Assembly (NCBI GenBank): GCA_963556255.1
Contig: OY744607.1
Coordinates: forward strand, 1,182,396-1,246,395
DNA length: 64,000 bases
Source of the DNA: Allolobophora icterica
Lineage: Eukaryota; Annelida; Clitellata; Crassiclitellata; Lumbricidae
Reading direction: 5' to 3'
The notes under the pieces: model-generated
What the model saw: only the letters and a program-made list of their open reading frames with translations
What the model was told of the DNA's origin: nothing
The model's database searches: none
In this document: one piece after another, positions 9,953 to 19,797 of the stretch
Numbering within the stretch: position 1 is the first letter of the stretch
How the letters are laid out: every line of letters starts with the position of its first letter
Translations under genes and position numbers: made by a program

Positions 9953-10175
9953 CACATAGCAACAGACACACACCCTTGCCACATAGCAACAGACACACCC
10001 TTGCCACATAGCAACAGAAACACCCTTGCTACATAACAACAGAAACACCCTTGCTACATAGCAACAGACACACCCTTGCCACATAGCAACGGACATACCC
10101 TCGTCACATAGTAACAGACACACACCCTTACCACGTAGCAACAGACACACATAGCAATAGACACACGCCATTACC
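9953..10175. repeat. Minisatellite overlapping a splice acceptor (ccttgccacatagcaacagacaca)
   Basis: About nine copies of a 22-28-bp unit. Read on the minus strand each unit ends GTGGCAAGG, while the terminal copy reads GTGGCAG|G and serves as the acceptor at 9948. Confidence 0.9.
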
Positions 10176-10489
10176 GAGATCATGCACAGTTTCATCAATC
10201 GAACAAAATCATTGGCTTAAACTACTTACTGGATCAATAATGGACCTGCCTATCTAATAACGAAACATACTGCCTTTTAATTCATAATAAACCATACTGC
10301 CTATTAAATTCATAATAAACCACAGTGCCTACTTAATTTATAAGAAACTACACTGCCTACTTAATTCATAATAATAAACCATACTGCCTACTTAATTCAA
10401 AACAGACCCAGTGCTTCTTGACTACTGAATCAGTACTACAGGTCTGAGGGGAAGATGTAAAAGAAACGATAAAAATCCGGTCTGTTAAC

Positions 10490-10649
10490 CATTTTGGTCG
10501 ATCTCCGAGACTGTAGTGCCAGAGTCGGATGTCTGTGATCTTTCCGAGGGAGGCTACGGTCCGGATGATGAAGACGTTGATATGACCTCTCTGAAGAACC
10601 GCAAACTGACAGCAGCGAAGTCGATGAGCGCCGCTGCTGCCGGTTTCTC
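10490..10649 (-). CDS. Polycystin-like gene, PLAT domain middle
   Basis: This 160-bp exon follows acceptor TTTAACAG and encodes ETGSSGAHRLRCCQFAVLQR, then GHINVFIIRTVASLGKITDI and RLWHYSLGDRPKW. Joined to the exon across the retrotransposon it restores the PLAT consensus L-G-L-I-G-E-T-G-S-S-G. The split Gly codon (G|GA) is completed correctly. The donor ATG|GTTAAC (10489-10484) is non-consensus, but it splits a Trp codon that the next exon completes. Confidence 0.92.
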
Positions 10650-10659
10650 CTGTTAAACG

Positions 10660-11187
10660 CAAAGAACAGCCCTGTCAGCATACCCACATGGTGCCCATAT
10701 GGGACCCATAGAGGCCATATGGAGGGGGATAGATGAATGGTAATACTCTTGCATGAAGGACATTATAAGATCTTGAAAGACGCGGTTCGATACCCGCAAG
10801 TCCCCTCTAGGTCGACTCAACCTTCCACTCCCTAGGGGCATCAGTAAAATGAGCGGGCGCCTAACAGGCTGCCAAAACGTATGTTCAATAAGACCCTGAT
10901 AATTGTACCGTCATGTTTCAATGTAACTTACTGCGGTTTGTCAGTGAGCTTGTGAATAAACACGAATATGTATGTATATATGTATGCATAAATGTATGTA
11001 TATAACTATATGTATGTATACATGTATGTATATATGTATGCATACATAGCTATATACATACATATATACAATATATGTAAGTATATGGGTCCCATATAAT
11101 GCCAATTGATATGCCATCTTATAAATAGGTGCCATCGGTTAATGCCCAGTGTATAGTTGGACATTATAGAAGTTCCAAATGACAATG
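10660..11187. other. Host intron segment left of the LTR element
   Basis: No gene is seen. It contains short palindromic blocks with CCCATATGGG-type cores ('ggtgcccatatgggaccca' near 10690, 'gggtcccatataatgcca' near 11087). A related block lies near 8378. An (ATGT)n run spans about 10965-11080. Confidence 0.6.
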
Positions 11188-11666
11188 TGTGAACTGAGTT
11201 TTGTGTACAGTTTTGCAGTGCGAGGTATTTAGCGTATATATTTAGTGCGCTTACTTTAGTTTCACGTGTATATGTATATATGATAGATGTATAACGTTTA
11301 GTCTTAGTGACACGCGCGGCCGGCCGACATCGGCAGCGGCGCGCTATATGTATATTATTAGAGTTCGCTTATGCGCACAGAAGACAGGTGTGTCAAGAGG
11401 CGCGAAGAATTATGCTGACTAGAGAAGTTTTGAATTCGAGTGTGTTCGCTGTAGTAGTGTGGCTGACTAGTTGAGTTGTAATCGAATTGAGTTCTGTCTG
11501 TTTGTTTCTTATTAAACTGAAAAGATATTAAACTGTGTTGCTGATTAATTCAGGTTATACTTATACGTAGAATTAGTGTTCAAAAGGTGAACGTTAAATA
11601 GGCGTTAAATAGAGAGAGAACAAGGATTTAATCAGAAGGATTGTCAACGGAAGGATTGGGTTGACA
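11188..11666 (+). repeat. 5' LTR
   Basis: 479 bp, TG...CA termini. It holds TATA-like 'gtatatatttag' and 'tatgtatatatgatag', and ATTAAA signals near its 3' third, consistent with promoter and polyadenylation functions. It includes a GC-rich patch (cgcgcggccggccg). Confidence 0.95.
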
Positions 11667-11670
11667 TTAT

Positions 11671-11682
11671 TGGTGGCAGCGT
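11671..11682 (+). promoter_or_regulatory. Candidate primer-binding site
   Basis: Four bases after the LTR, TGGTGGCAGCG starts with the TGG that pairs with a tRNA CCA end. It matches, from memory, the 3' end of a Leu-tRNA for about 11 bases. The match beyond that is poor, so the primer identity is tentative. Confidence 0.5.
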
Positions 11683-11689
11683 CGGTGTG

Positions 11690-12065
11690 GATAAGAACTC
11701 ACGGTGGATAAGAACGCACGGTGGATAAATACTCTCGGTGGAATAAATACTCACGGTGGATATAAACTCACAGTGGATTAAAATTCACGTTATCACCTCT
11801 TTCGGCGGATAAAAGAATCTACGACGGTGATTGAAGAATTTACAACGGTGTTAGAAGAATCTACGACGGTGATAAAAGAATTTACGCGTTGTTGCTGTGT
11901 GACGTGTCTACGATATCAACGACGGTGGAACACGAGAAACGGTATAAAAAATTTCGTTGTTTTCCACGAACAAATATAAAAGAAATCCCGTTTGTTTATC
12001 GATTCACACACCAAGAAAAACCGTGACTTCTTTGAAAAGAGAAATCACCAAAGTAAACAAGTAAG
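11690..12065 (+). other. Retrotransposon untranslated leader
   Basis: This leader contains about six short degenerate repeats of 'cacggtggataa-aact' type (11690-11790) and 'gaatctacgacggtg' repeats (11815-11880), then the start codon at 12066. No other gene was seen. Confidence 0.7.
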
Positions 12066-15000
12066 ATGGAGAAATTAAGTGCTGAAAGACAAGCAGATAT
12101 TAAGAAGATGTCTACGGAAAGGCTGAAACAGCGTTTGTTGAAAGCCGGTTTTAAAGAAGAACAATTAGAAGGTATGTCACGTGGTGACATGATGCAGGAA
12201 CTCGCCGATGTGTGGGTTAAAGAAGAAGTCGAAGAAGAAGGTGCAGTTGGCGGTGCCGTAGAAAAGGCTATTGGAAAACCTCCTGCGCCTATGTCTATGG
12301 AGATGTTGATGCAGTGGATGATGATGACTAGGCAGGAAGAGAAAGATAGAGAGGAGAAACGTAGACAAGAAGAGAAAGAAAGAGAAGATAAACGGAGACA
12401 AGAAGAGAAAGAAAAAGAGGATAGACGAAGACAAGAAGAGAAAGAGCTAAGACAGGAAGAATTACGTCTTCAGAGAGAGAAAGAAGAGAAAGCGGAACTT
12501 GCAAGGCAAGACGAATTGCGCTTGCAGAGAGAGAAAGAAGAGAAAGCAGAACGTCTGCAGAGAGAGAAAGAAGAGAAAGCGGAACTTGCAAGGCAAGAAG
12601 AATTGCGCTTGCAGAGAGAGAAAGAAGAGAAAGCGGAACTTGCAAGGCAAGAGGAATTGCGTCTGCAAAGAGAGAGAGAAGATAAAGCAGAACAAGTGCG
12701 TAAGGCAGAACTTGAATTGCAAAAGAATCAGTTTGAGATTCAGTTAGAACAGTTGAAAAGAGATAGGGAAGATGCTGAAAGAAGAAGATTGGAGCAGATG
12801 ATTGAATTTGAAAAAGCTAGAAAAAGTGATGAAGAGGTTCGTCAGCAACAGATTGAAGCAAAGAGAATACGTGAGGAAGAAAAAGAAAAAGCGCGAACGT
12901 TAGAGTTAGAACGCGCAGAACAGATAAGACAAGAAGAACTCAAATTTCAGAAAGAAAGTTTGGAAAAGGCAGAGACAGAAAGACAAGAACGTCTGAAACT
13001 GGAGAAATCAAAATTGACATTGAAAGAAACGCAAATGAGAGAAGAACGGGAAGCAGAAAGAAGGAAACAGCAAGAAAGTGAAACTTTGGTGTCAAAAATT
13101 AAGAAAATAGGTGATGCAATGAAGCATGTATTGCCTCAAATGCCAACTGATATGATGGAGGTGCCATTATATTTTGAAACAGTCGAGAACGCGTTTCGTA
13201 GTTTTGCTGTGGAAAAGCCGTTTTGGGTGAAATTATTACTACCATTGATGACGCCGAAAGCTCGAACCGTTCTGAATAGATTGTCATACGATGATCTAGA
13301 CAATTATGATAGAGTCAAGCAGCACTTATTAAAAGAATTTAAATTGACCTCGAGAGAATACAGAGCCAAATTTGTGGATGCTAAGAAGACGACAGAAGAG
13401 ACTTATACGATGTTTACGGCAAGACTGAAGAACTTGCTAAACTATTACGTGAGAAGTCGAAACGTGAACAAAGAGTATGATACGCTCTTTGATTTGCTGG
13501 TAGCAGATAAGCTGAAAGAATGTTTACCGCCAGGTCCACTACAGTTTGTATTGTCGAAGGAAGGAACTGACTGTCTTCAAGCTAGTGCAGTGGCAGACCT
13601 AGCAGACATTCATGTAAACAATCGAATTGGGTTTGCATTTCCAAATATAAACAGTTATCCTTCTCAACGTTCCGTAAACCAAAGCCAGAGTGGAAAGTGG
13701 AAAAGTAATCCAGGAACAGGGAATCAGTTCAAAGGTAAAGAAGTCAAGGCTAGTGTCCCTGTACCCAATGAGACCAGAGAAGTGACGTTTGGTCGTCAGG
13801 GATTTAACAAATCGTCAGCGCCGTTTGCCAAGAGGGAAGGCAACACATCGTTTACGCAGTATAAGAGAAATGAAGGAAATGAACAACGAGGCATGGTTGT
13901 GAAGCGTTGTCACAACTGTGGTTCAGACAAACATTTGGTTAAATTTTGTCCAGTTCCAGTGGCAGCAGCTAGTTCTAGCAGAAATCAAGAACACACAAGG
14001 GTGAATTTGATTCAAGTGGTTAGTGATACAGGTAATCAAACCACGGGTCAAGAAAACCAAGAGACTGAAGTGAAGTCAGTAATGAAATGTGGTATTAAAA
14101 AAGAAATTCTATTGGATGCTGAAATTCAGAGAGAAGTCATAGGAAAAGATGACAATCGAATATTGAAGAAATCGTTCTTGCAATATGTCGAGGTTGAAAT
14201 TCGTGCAGTAGACGGTAAAGAGCCAGTGAAAGTCAAAGCACTGAGCGACTCGGGTGCAGAAATTCCGGTGATTAGTGAAGAATTACTGGAAGGCATGAAG
14301 GTGGAACAAATTGGAAAAGTGAATTTGCAATGTGTGGCAGGAGATGCCATTCCTGCGAAGTTAGTGAAAGTCGATGTTAGACTGTGTGGTAGTGACGTGG
14401 AAGAAGAGGGATTTCCGCGTAAAATCCAGTGTTCACTTACACCTTATGTCACCTTGATGTGTGCTAGTATTGCAAAGATGGGCAGTACAGAAAGATTCTT
14501 GTTGCATCCAGAGATAATTGCCGAATTAAAAGCCGTACCACAGATGAAGGTCAAAACGATACAAGGAAATGTGAGTGTACAAGCAAATGTAATGACGAGA
14601 GCGCAGAGTCGGAAACAGGAAATGGTAGATGTTGATGAGAAGAGTGAAACTGAAAGTTCAAGTGATGAGGAAAACGAAAGTAATGAGCAACGAAGCTTAT
14701 CGCGAGATGGTGTAATAGCAGAGATGAATGAGCAAGAGATGGCTGCATGCGAGAATGGCACATTAAATGAAACTGAAGAAGACGATGAATGTGATGTGGG
14801 GATAGGAGACTTGTATAGAGATGAAGAGATGGATGAAGAACAAAAGGTGCAGATTGCCGATTCGAAGAAGTTCGAAGAGCAACAGAGAAAGGATGAATCG
14901 TTGAAGCCGTGGTGGAAGTTAGCACAAGAGAAAGAATCTGAATTCTGTGTGATCAACGGTTTATTGCATAAGAAATATCAGATATTAGACCAGACGATAT

Positions 15001-17594
15001 ATCAACTAGTGTTACCAAAAGAGAGACGAATTAAAGTGATGGAATTGGCACATGAGTCGGTATTTGGAGGACATCTAGGAGAAGAGAAAACAAGAGAACG
15101 AATAAAATTATCTTTTGTATGGCCAAAGATGAGAAGAGACATTGTGAAATTTTGTAAGTCTTGCGAGAAGTGTCAACTAAAGGCAAGGAGTTTGGTGATG
15201 GATAGAGTACCTATCACTCCAGTCTCAAGAGAAGAGGTCGCCTTCAAGAGAATGACGATGGACCTCGTTGGCCCGATCGATCCAGTATCTGCTGCAGGTC
15301 ACAAGTATTGTTTATGCATTGTGGACTCGTGCACCAGATGGCCTACAATCTTTTTATTGAAATCGCTGACAGCGAAGGCTGTGTGTGAAGCGTTGATGGA
15401 ACTATTCATGAACGTTGGTGTGCCGTCCGTGATTACAAGTGACCAAGGAACGAACTTCACAGCCAGTTTGACAAGAGAATTTCTCGATTTAATGGGCTGT
15501 AGTCCAAGATTCGACACACCAGGACACCCAGAGGCTGCTGGATTAGTAGAGAGATGGAATCAGACATTTAAAAAGATGATCCATCATGTGATGATAGACA
15601 ACCCGAGGAAATGGCATAAGATAATTCCTTTCACAGTGTGGGCATTACGAGAAGTGCCGAATGCAACTACTGGAGTATCACCATATATGCTTGTCTATGG
15701 GAAAATTCCGAGAGGACCATTGGCAATATTAAAAGAGAGTTGGACTAGAGAAATAAACTTACCACCTCATGTTGGAGTTAAACCAGAAAAGTATTTAAAA
15801 GAACTCAAAGAAAATATGGAGAAAGCATTATTGTTTGCAGAATCTTACTCTCGAGAAAAGCAATTACAATACACGAATCAGTATAACAAGAGAGCAAAGC
15901 ACAAAGAATTTGAAGCTGGTGAGAAAGTCATAGTTTTGTATCCAACGTCAACAAACAAACTTATTTCTCGATGGCATGGTCCATGTACGATCATACATCG
16001 AAGATCAAAGTACTCTTATTTAGTCGATATGGGTGAAAATGGTCGAAAAATAATTCACGCCAACAAGATCAGAAAATATGTTACTCGAGCATTAAGTTGT
16101 GGTCTAATCGTTGAAGAAGATGAAGATTTTGGTTCAGTGGTGGAATTACCAATGAGGAATGAGGTTCAAGATAACAAGAATTCACTTAACCTCGATCCTG
16201 AACAAATTAGCCATTTGACAGTAACTCAGCAAGAACAGTTGTTGAACGTTTTAAACAAATACTGTGACAGATTTTCAGAAAAACCCGGATTATGTACATT
16301 GGTTGAACATGAAATTGAACTAAAACCAGGATTTCGTGGAAAGGAATTTGCAGCATATCGAATTCCTTTGATTTATCGATCAGAAGTGGAACGTCAGATC
16401 AAAGAAATGTTAAAAACAAACATTATCAAACCGTCATCGAGCAGAATGGCAAGCCCTTTGGTTATTGTTAAAAAGAAAGACGGATCTTTGAGACTTGCCT
16501 GTGACTACAGATACATTAACTCATTCACAGTGGATTGTAAATATCCTATGCCGATTGTCAGAGACGTTTTGAACAAAGTTGGAAAGTCTAATGTAATTTC
16601 TATTTTGGACTGTCGAAGTGCTTATTGGACTTGTCCTGTAAAACAATCTGATCAATGGAAGACAGCTTTTGTAACACATAATGGACTGTATGAATTTACT
16701 CGTGTTCCTTTTGGAATGATAAATTCAGGCCGAACTTTTGTTAAGGCGATAAATTTAGTTTTACAGCCTATAAATGACTTTGCAGAACCGTATGTTGATG
16801 ACATTGCTGTGCATTCTGACAGTTGGAAAGTTCACTTGCAGCATCTAGATGCATTTTTGATGCAAATGAGATTGCATAACGTTACTTTGAATTTGAAAAA
16901 ATGCATATTTGGTAAGAGTGAGGTAAGGTTTATCGGTCATGTGGTTGGGTCTGGTAAGATAAAGATGAATCCAGACAGAATTGAAAGTTTGACTAATTTG
17001 AAGATCCCAGAAACTAAGAAGCAAGTTAAGCAACTGCTTGGATTTTTTAATTATTACAGACAGTTTATTAAGGACTTTGCACAGATTGCGAAACCTTTAT
17101 CTGATTTAACTAGTAAACGTGTTTCTGATAAGATTGATTGGACTGTTGAACATCAGCAAGCATTTGATTTACTTAAAGAGGCTGTGCGATCCAAAGTAGT
17201 GTTATATGTTTTTGAAGTGGGAAAACCATTCAATTTGTACTGCGATAGTAGTGACTTTGCAGTCGGTGCTGTTTTAACACAGATGGACGACAAGGGAATA
17301 GAACGCCCTGTGTCATTTATCAGTCAGAAATTAACTGATACCCAGAAGAGATGGGCTACTGTGGAAAAGGAAGCCTATGCTATTGTTTGGGCTTTAAACA
17401 AGTTAAAAGAAATTATAATTGGATCGAAAATTTTCATTTTTACTGATCACAATCCTCTTACATATTTGACTGAGTCAATGTCTAAGTCTGCTAAACTTGT
17501 GCGTTGGGCGTTAGCCTTACAAACTTTTGATGTTGAGGTGAAGTACAAGAAGGGCAGATTGAATGTTATTGCTGATTGTTTGTCAAGGTTATAA
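12066..17594 (+). CDS. Gag-Pol polyprotein, integrase before reverse transcriptase
   Basis: One frame of 1,842 codons without frameshift or stop. Residues 1-60 hold a SAP-like helical stretch (LKQRLLKAGFKEEQ). About 90-350 is a highly charged coiled coil made of internal repeats (REKEEKAELARQEELRLQ). About 360-520 is the gag core. A CCHC knuckle lies at about 614-628 (CHNCGSDKHLVKFC). The protease has DSGAEIPV with Asp about 728. Integrase has an HHCC zinc finger beginning at His 996 with Cys 1030/1033/1036, and the triad Asp 1066, Asp 1126, Glu 1162, exactly D-35-E. A GPY/F-like WHGPCTII follows. Reverse transcriptase comes after integrase (YVDD about 1576). RNase H ends the protein (YCDSSDFAVGAV ... 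TDHNPLTYL ... ADCLSRL). All catalytic residues looked for are present. No chromodomain and no env were seen. Confidence 0.95.
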   Translation: MEKLSAERQADIKKMSTERLKQRLLKAGFKEEQLEGMSRGDMMQELADVWVKEEVEEEGAVGGAVEKAIGKPPAPMSMEMLMQWMMMTRQEEKDREEKRRQEEKEREDKRRQEEKEKEDRRRQEEKELRQEELRLQREKEEKAELARQDELRLQREKEEKAERLQREKEEKAELARQEELRLQREKEEKAELARQEELRLQREREDKAEQVRKAELELQKNQFEIQLEQLKRDREDAERRRLEQMIEFEKARKSDEEVRQQQIEAKRIREEEKEKARTLELERAEQIRQEELKFQKESLEKAETERQERLKLEKSKLTLKETQMREEREAERRKQQESETLVSKIKKIGDAMKHVLPQMPTDMMEVPLYFETVENAFRSFAVEKPFWVKLLLPLMTPKARTVLNRLSYDDLDNYDRVKQHLLKEFKLTSREYRAKFVDAKKTTEETYTMFTARLKNLLNYYVRSRNVNKEYDTLFDLLVADKLKECLPPGPLQFVLSKEGTDCLQASAVADLADIHVNNRIGFAFPNINSYPSQRSVNQSQSGKWKSNPGTGNQFKGKEVKASVPVPNETREVTFGRQGFNKSSAPFAKREGNTSFTQYKRNEGNEQRGMVVKRCHNCGSDKHLVKFCPVPVAAASSSRNQEHTRVNLIQVVSDTGNQTTGQENQETEVKSVMKCGIKKEILLDAEIQREVIGKDDNRILKKSFLQYVEVEIRAVDGKEPVKVKALSDSGAEIPVISEELLEGMKVEQIGKVNLQCVAGDAIPAKLVKVDVRLCGSDVEEEGFPRKIQCSLTPYVTLMCASIAKMGSTERFLLHPEIIAELKAVPQMKVKTIQGNVSVQANVMTRAQSRKQEMVDVDEKSETESSSDEENESNEQRSLSRDGVIAEMNEQEMAACENGTLNETEEDDECDVGIGDLYRDEEMDEEQKVQIADSKKFEEQQRKDESLKPWWKLAQEKESEFCVINGLLHKKYQILDQTIYQLVLPKERRIKVMELAHESVFGGHLGEEKTRERIKLSFVWPKMRRDIVKFCKSCEKCQLKARSLVMDRVPITPVSREEVAFKRMTMDLVGPIDPVSAAGHKYCLCIVDSCTRWPTIFLLKSLTAKAVCEALMELFMNVGVPSVITSDQGTNFTASLTREFLDLMGCSPRFDTPGHPEAAGLVERWNQTFKKMIHHVMIDNPRKWHKIIPFTVWALREVPNATTGVSPYMLVYGKIPRGPLAILKESWTREINLPPHVGVKPEKYLKELKENMEKALLFAESYSREKQLQYTNQYNKRAKHKEFEAGEKVIVLYPTSTNKLISRWHGPCTIIHRRSKYSYLVDMGENGRKIIHANKIRKYVTRALSCGLIVEEDEDFGSVVELPMRNEVQDNKNSLNLDPEQISHLTVTQQEQLLNVLNKYCDRFSEKPGLCTLVEHEIELKPGFRGKEFAAYRIPLIYRSEVERQIKEMLKTNIIKPSSSRMASPLVIVKKKDGSLRLACDYRYINSFTVDCKYPMPIVRDVLNKVGKSNVISILDCRSAYWTCPVKQSDQWKTAFVTHNGLYEFTRVPFGMINSGRTFVKAINLVLQPINDFAEPYVDDIAVHSDSWKVHLQHLDAFLMQMRLHNVTLNLKKCIFGKSEVRFIGHVVGSGKIKMNPDRIESLTNLKIPETKKQVKQLLGFFNYYRQFIKDFAQIAKPLSDLTSKRVSDKIDWTVEHQQAFDLLKEAVRSKVVLYVFEVGKPFNLYCDSSDFAVGAVLTQMDDKGIERPVSFISQKLTDTQKRWATVEKEAYAIVWALNKLKEIIIGSKIFIFTDHNPLTYLTESMSKSAKLVRWALALQTFDVEVKYKKGRLNVIADCLSRL

Positions 17595-17691
17595 GTAATC
17601 GTAAGACTGTTCATTAATTAGTTAGATATATATATATGTTTCATGTATTTTGGTAATTTCGCAAATTTTGAAATTTAATTTGCTCAATTCC

Positions 17692-17707
17692 AGAAAAAGG
17701 AAGGAGG
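17692..17707 (+). promoter_or_regulatory. Polypurine tract
   Basis: AGAAAAAGGAAGGAGG lies three bases upstream of the 3' LTR, the expected position for plus-strand priming. Confidence 0.85.
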
Positions 17708-17710
17708 TAA

Positions 17711-18189
17711 TGTGAACTGAGTTTTGTGTACAGTTTTGCAGTGCGAGGTATTTAGCGTATATATTTAGTGCGCTTACTTTAGTTTCACGTGTATATGTAT
17801 ATATGATAGATGTATAACGTTTAGTCTTAGTGACACGCGCGGCCGGCCGACATCGGCAGCGGCGCGCTATATGTATATTATTAGAGTTCGCTTATGCGCA
17901 CAGAAGACAGGTGTGTCAAGAGGCGCGAAGAATTATGCTGACTAGAGAAGTTTTGAATTCGAGTGTGTTCGCTGTAGTAGTGTGGCTGACTAGTTGAGTT
18001 GTAATCGAATTGAGTTCTGTCTGTTTGTTTCTTATTAAACTGAAAAGATATTAAACTGTGTTGCTGATTAATTCAGGTTATACTTATACGTAGAATTAGT
18101 GTTCAAAAGGTGAACGTTAAATAGGCGTTAAATAGAGAGAGAACAAGGATTTAATCAGAAGGATTGTCAACGGAAGGATTGGGTTGACA
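17711..18189 (+). repeat. 3' LTR
   Basis: Same length and, as read by eye over its full length, same sequence as the 5' LTR. The duplicated host pentamer CAATG follows at 18190-18194. Confidence 0.95.
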
Positions 18190-18216
18190 CAATGACAGTG
18201 ACATCTGTTGACCGAC

Positions 18217-18337
18217 CTATTAAGCCGAGGTAGATTTCCGAAGTGGTTCCTGCCTTCAGGTGAGTTCCAGTGTAGATGGTGACGAGGTAGACGTAGCGAG
18301 CGTTCGTCGGGTTGTCTGCCAGATCAATCGGAAGAGC
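18217..18337 (-). CDS. Polycystin-like gene, PLAT domain first half
   Basis: This exon is 121 bp. The acceptor GTGTGGCCAG lies above 18337 and the donor GTCGGT at 18216-18211. It encodes [20 protein letters not shown] and [20 protein letters not shown]. The Y-L-V-T-x-Y-T-G...AGTT core is the first beta strands of a PLAT/LH2 domain. In polycystins that domain lies in the first cytoplasmic loop after TM1. The LTR element ends only 21 bp beyond the donor, so the donor is intact but close to the insertion. A long TG-rich array begins about 25 bp upstream of the acceptor. Confidence 0.93.
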
Positions 18338-18361
18338 CTGGCCACACATAAGACACGAACG

Positions 18362-18775
18362 TATGCTATCTGTGTGTGCGCTTGTTTTTGTCTGTGTGTG
18401 TCTGTTTGTGTCTGTGCGTGTCTGTATGTGTGTCTGTTTGTGTCTGTGTGTGTCTGTTTGTGTCTGTGCGTGTCTGTATGTGTGTCTGTTTGTGTCTGTG
18501 TGTGTCTGTTTGTGTCTGTGCGTGTCTGTACGTGTGTCTGTTTGTGTATGTGTGTGTGTCTGTCTGTGTGTCTGTGTGCATGTGTGTGTCTGGGTCTGCA
18601 TGTGTCTGTGTGTGCGTGTCTGTGTGTGCGCACATTTGAGTGTGTGTCTGTGCGTGTATGTCTGCATGCGTCTGTGCGTGCGTCTGTGTCTGCGTGTGTC
18701 TGTCTGTGTCTGTGTCTGTGTATGTATGTGTCTGTGTGTATGTATTGTATATATCTATGTATGTATATATGTATC
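18362..18775. repeat. TG/TCTG-rich microsatellite
   Basis: More than 400 bp of TGTGTCTG-type repeats, starting about 25 bp upstream of the first PLAT exon. The Cys/Val- and His/Thr-rich open frames across it are artefacts. Confidence 0.95.
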
Positions 18776-18799
18776 TGGGCTTCTATAAAGTACATCTAA

Positions 18800-19790
18800 G
18801 AACGCCTCAAAGGCACTATTTACATGGCTGTCGTTGATTTTTTACATTTCTGAAAGGTGCTTATATATTATGTTTGCATTAGTTCTTTGTTTTTCTCATT
18901 ACAGTTTTCAGAGAAAATATTATCACAAGAAATATATATATTTCTTCCTAAAGCCAAGGAACTCACAAACACGCTACAGAAATTGACTTTTCAGTTATCA
19001 TTCTCATCATCATGATTATTATCAATTTATCACTAATAATAAACAATTGTAATTCGCACAAGGTCAGACTTTAAAGCGAATCTGTGCAGGTATCCTTTCT
19101 ATACTGCCAAATAATTTTAAATAATTTTACTTATAAATCCCAGACATAAAATTAACTGCCAACTGAATTAAGCAATTTAGTTTCGTTAAAAAATGGTCCA
19201 GGTTGTTAAGGCTCAGCAACTGTGCGGCGACATCAAGAGAACATGTGAGATTGATAGCATCATCTGGTCCCCTGAAAATTGGACTCGGACCTCTTTTGGA
19301 CTAGTCTTTGGAAAAACCCAGTGTTTTTTATAGGAAAAAAGGTTCCGGAACTGAACAATAGGTTCCGGAACTGAACAATTATTGAAGGACTAAAATCCCG
19401 AGAAAAACGGGAATGGAGATTGGGAGGGGTCTCAATAAACACTGAACACAGTTCACAACACTGAAATTAAATTAAAATAACTAAATTATTGTTTTTATTA
19501 TTAAAATAAATAAATTACTTTTTATTAGCTGAAAAAAGGTGCCGGAACGCCGTTCCGGCGCGTTCTGGCTGAAAAAAAGCACTGGAAAATCCCTCTGATT
19601 TTATTTGGCCTTCTGGAAACCGGACTCTGACCTCTTTTGGACTACGTACTCTCTGGAAAACCTCCTCTGATTTGACGTAGCGCTCGTGAATAGGCTGGTG
19701 CCCTGCGCTTGGCCTTCGAGTGGCGCTTTAGCAGTTTGGAGATTAGGATTATGATTACAATTACGACTGCCATCTAATTAGCTCACGCGA
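18800..19790. other. Intron with unclassified repeat sequence
   Basis: No gene is seen. A short duplication 'aggttccggaactgaacaat' occurs at about 19339 and 19360. The phrases 'ggactcggacctcttttgga' and 'ggactctgacctcttttgga' recur at about 19281 and 19622. The part after about 19600 matches the dispersed repeat at 4060-4190. Confidence 0.55.
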
Positions 19791-19797
19791 TGCTCAC

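Larger units (their letters stand above)
11188..18189 (+). mobile_element. Gmr1-like Ty3/gypsy LTR retrotransposon, apparently intact
   Basis: The element is 7,002 bp with 479-bp LTRs (11188-11666 and 17711-18189) that read as identical by eye. They begin TGTG and end GACA. The target duplication CAATG flanks it at 11183-11187 and 18190-18194. Inside are a primer-binding site, one long gag-pol frame and a polypurine tract. Pol is ordered protease, integrase, reverse transcriptase, RNase H. That is the Ty1/copia order on a Ty3/gypsy-type polymerase, as described for Gmr1-like elements of deuterostomes. It lies antisense to the host gene, 21 bp from the donor of the first PLAT exon. Identical LTRs indicate a very recent insertion. 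Confidence 0.96.

Noticed and set aside
9438..10175. CRISPR-like array of regular repeats
   Set aside because: These are head-to-tail tandem repeats without unique spacers, in an animal genome.
12177..12747. Frames antisense or alternative to the retrotransposon Gag
   Set aside because: Low-complexity translations of the coiled-coil repeats; the 1,842-codon frame carries all recognisable domains.
11188..18189. An endogenous retrovirus with env
   Set aside because: After RNase H only about 100 bp of non-coding sequence remain before the polypurine tract and 3' LTR, so there is no room for env.
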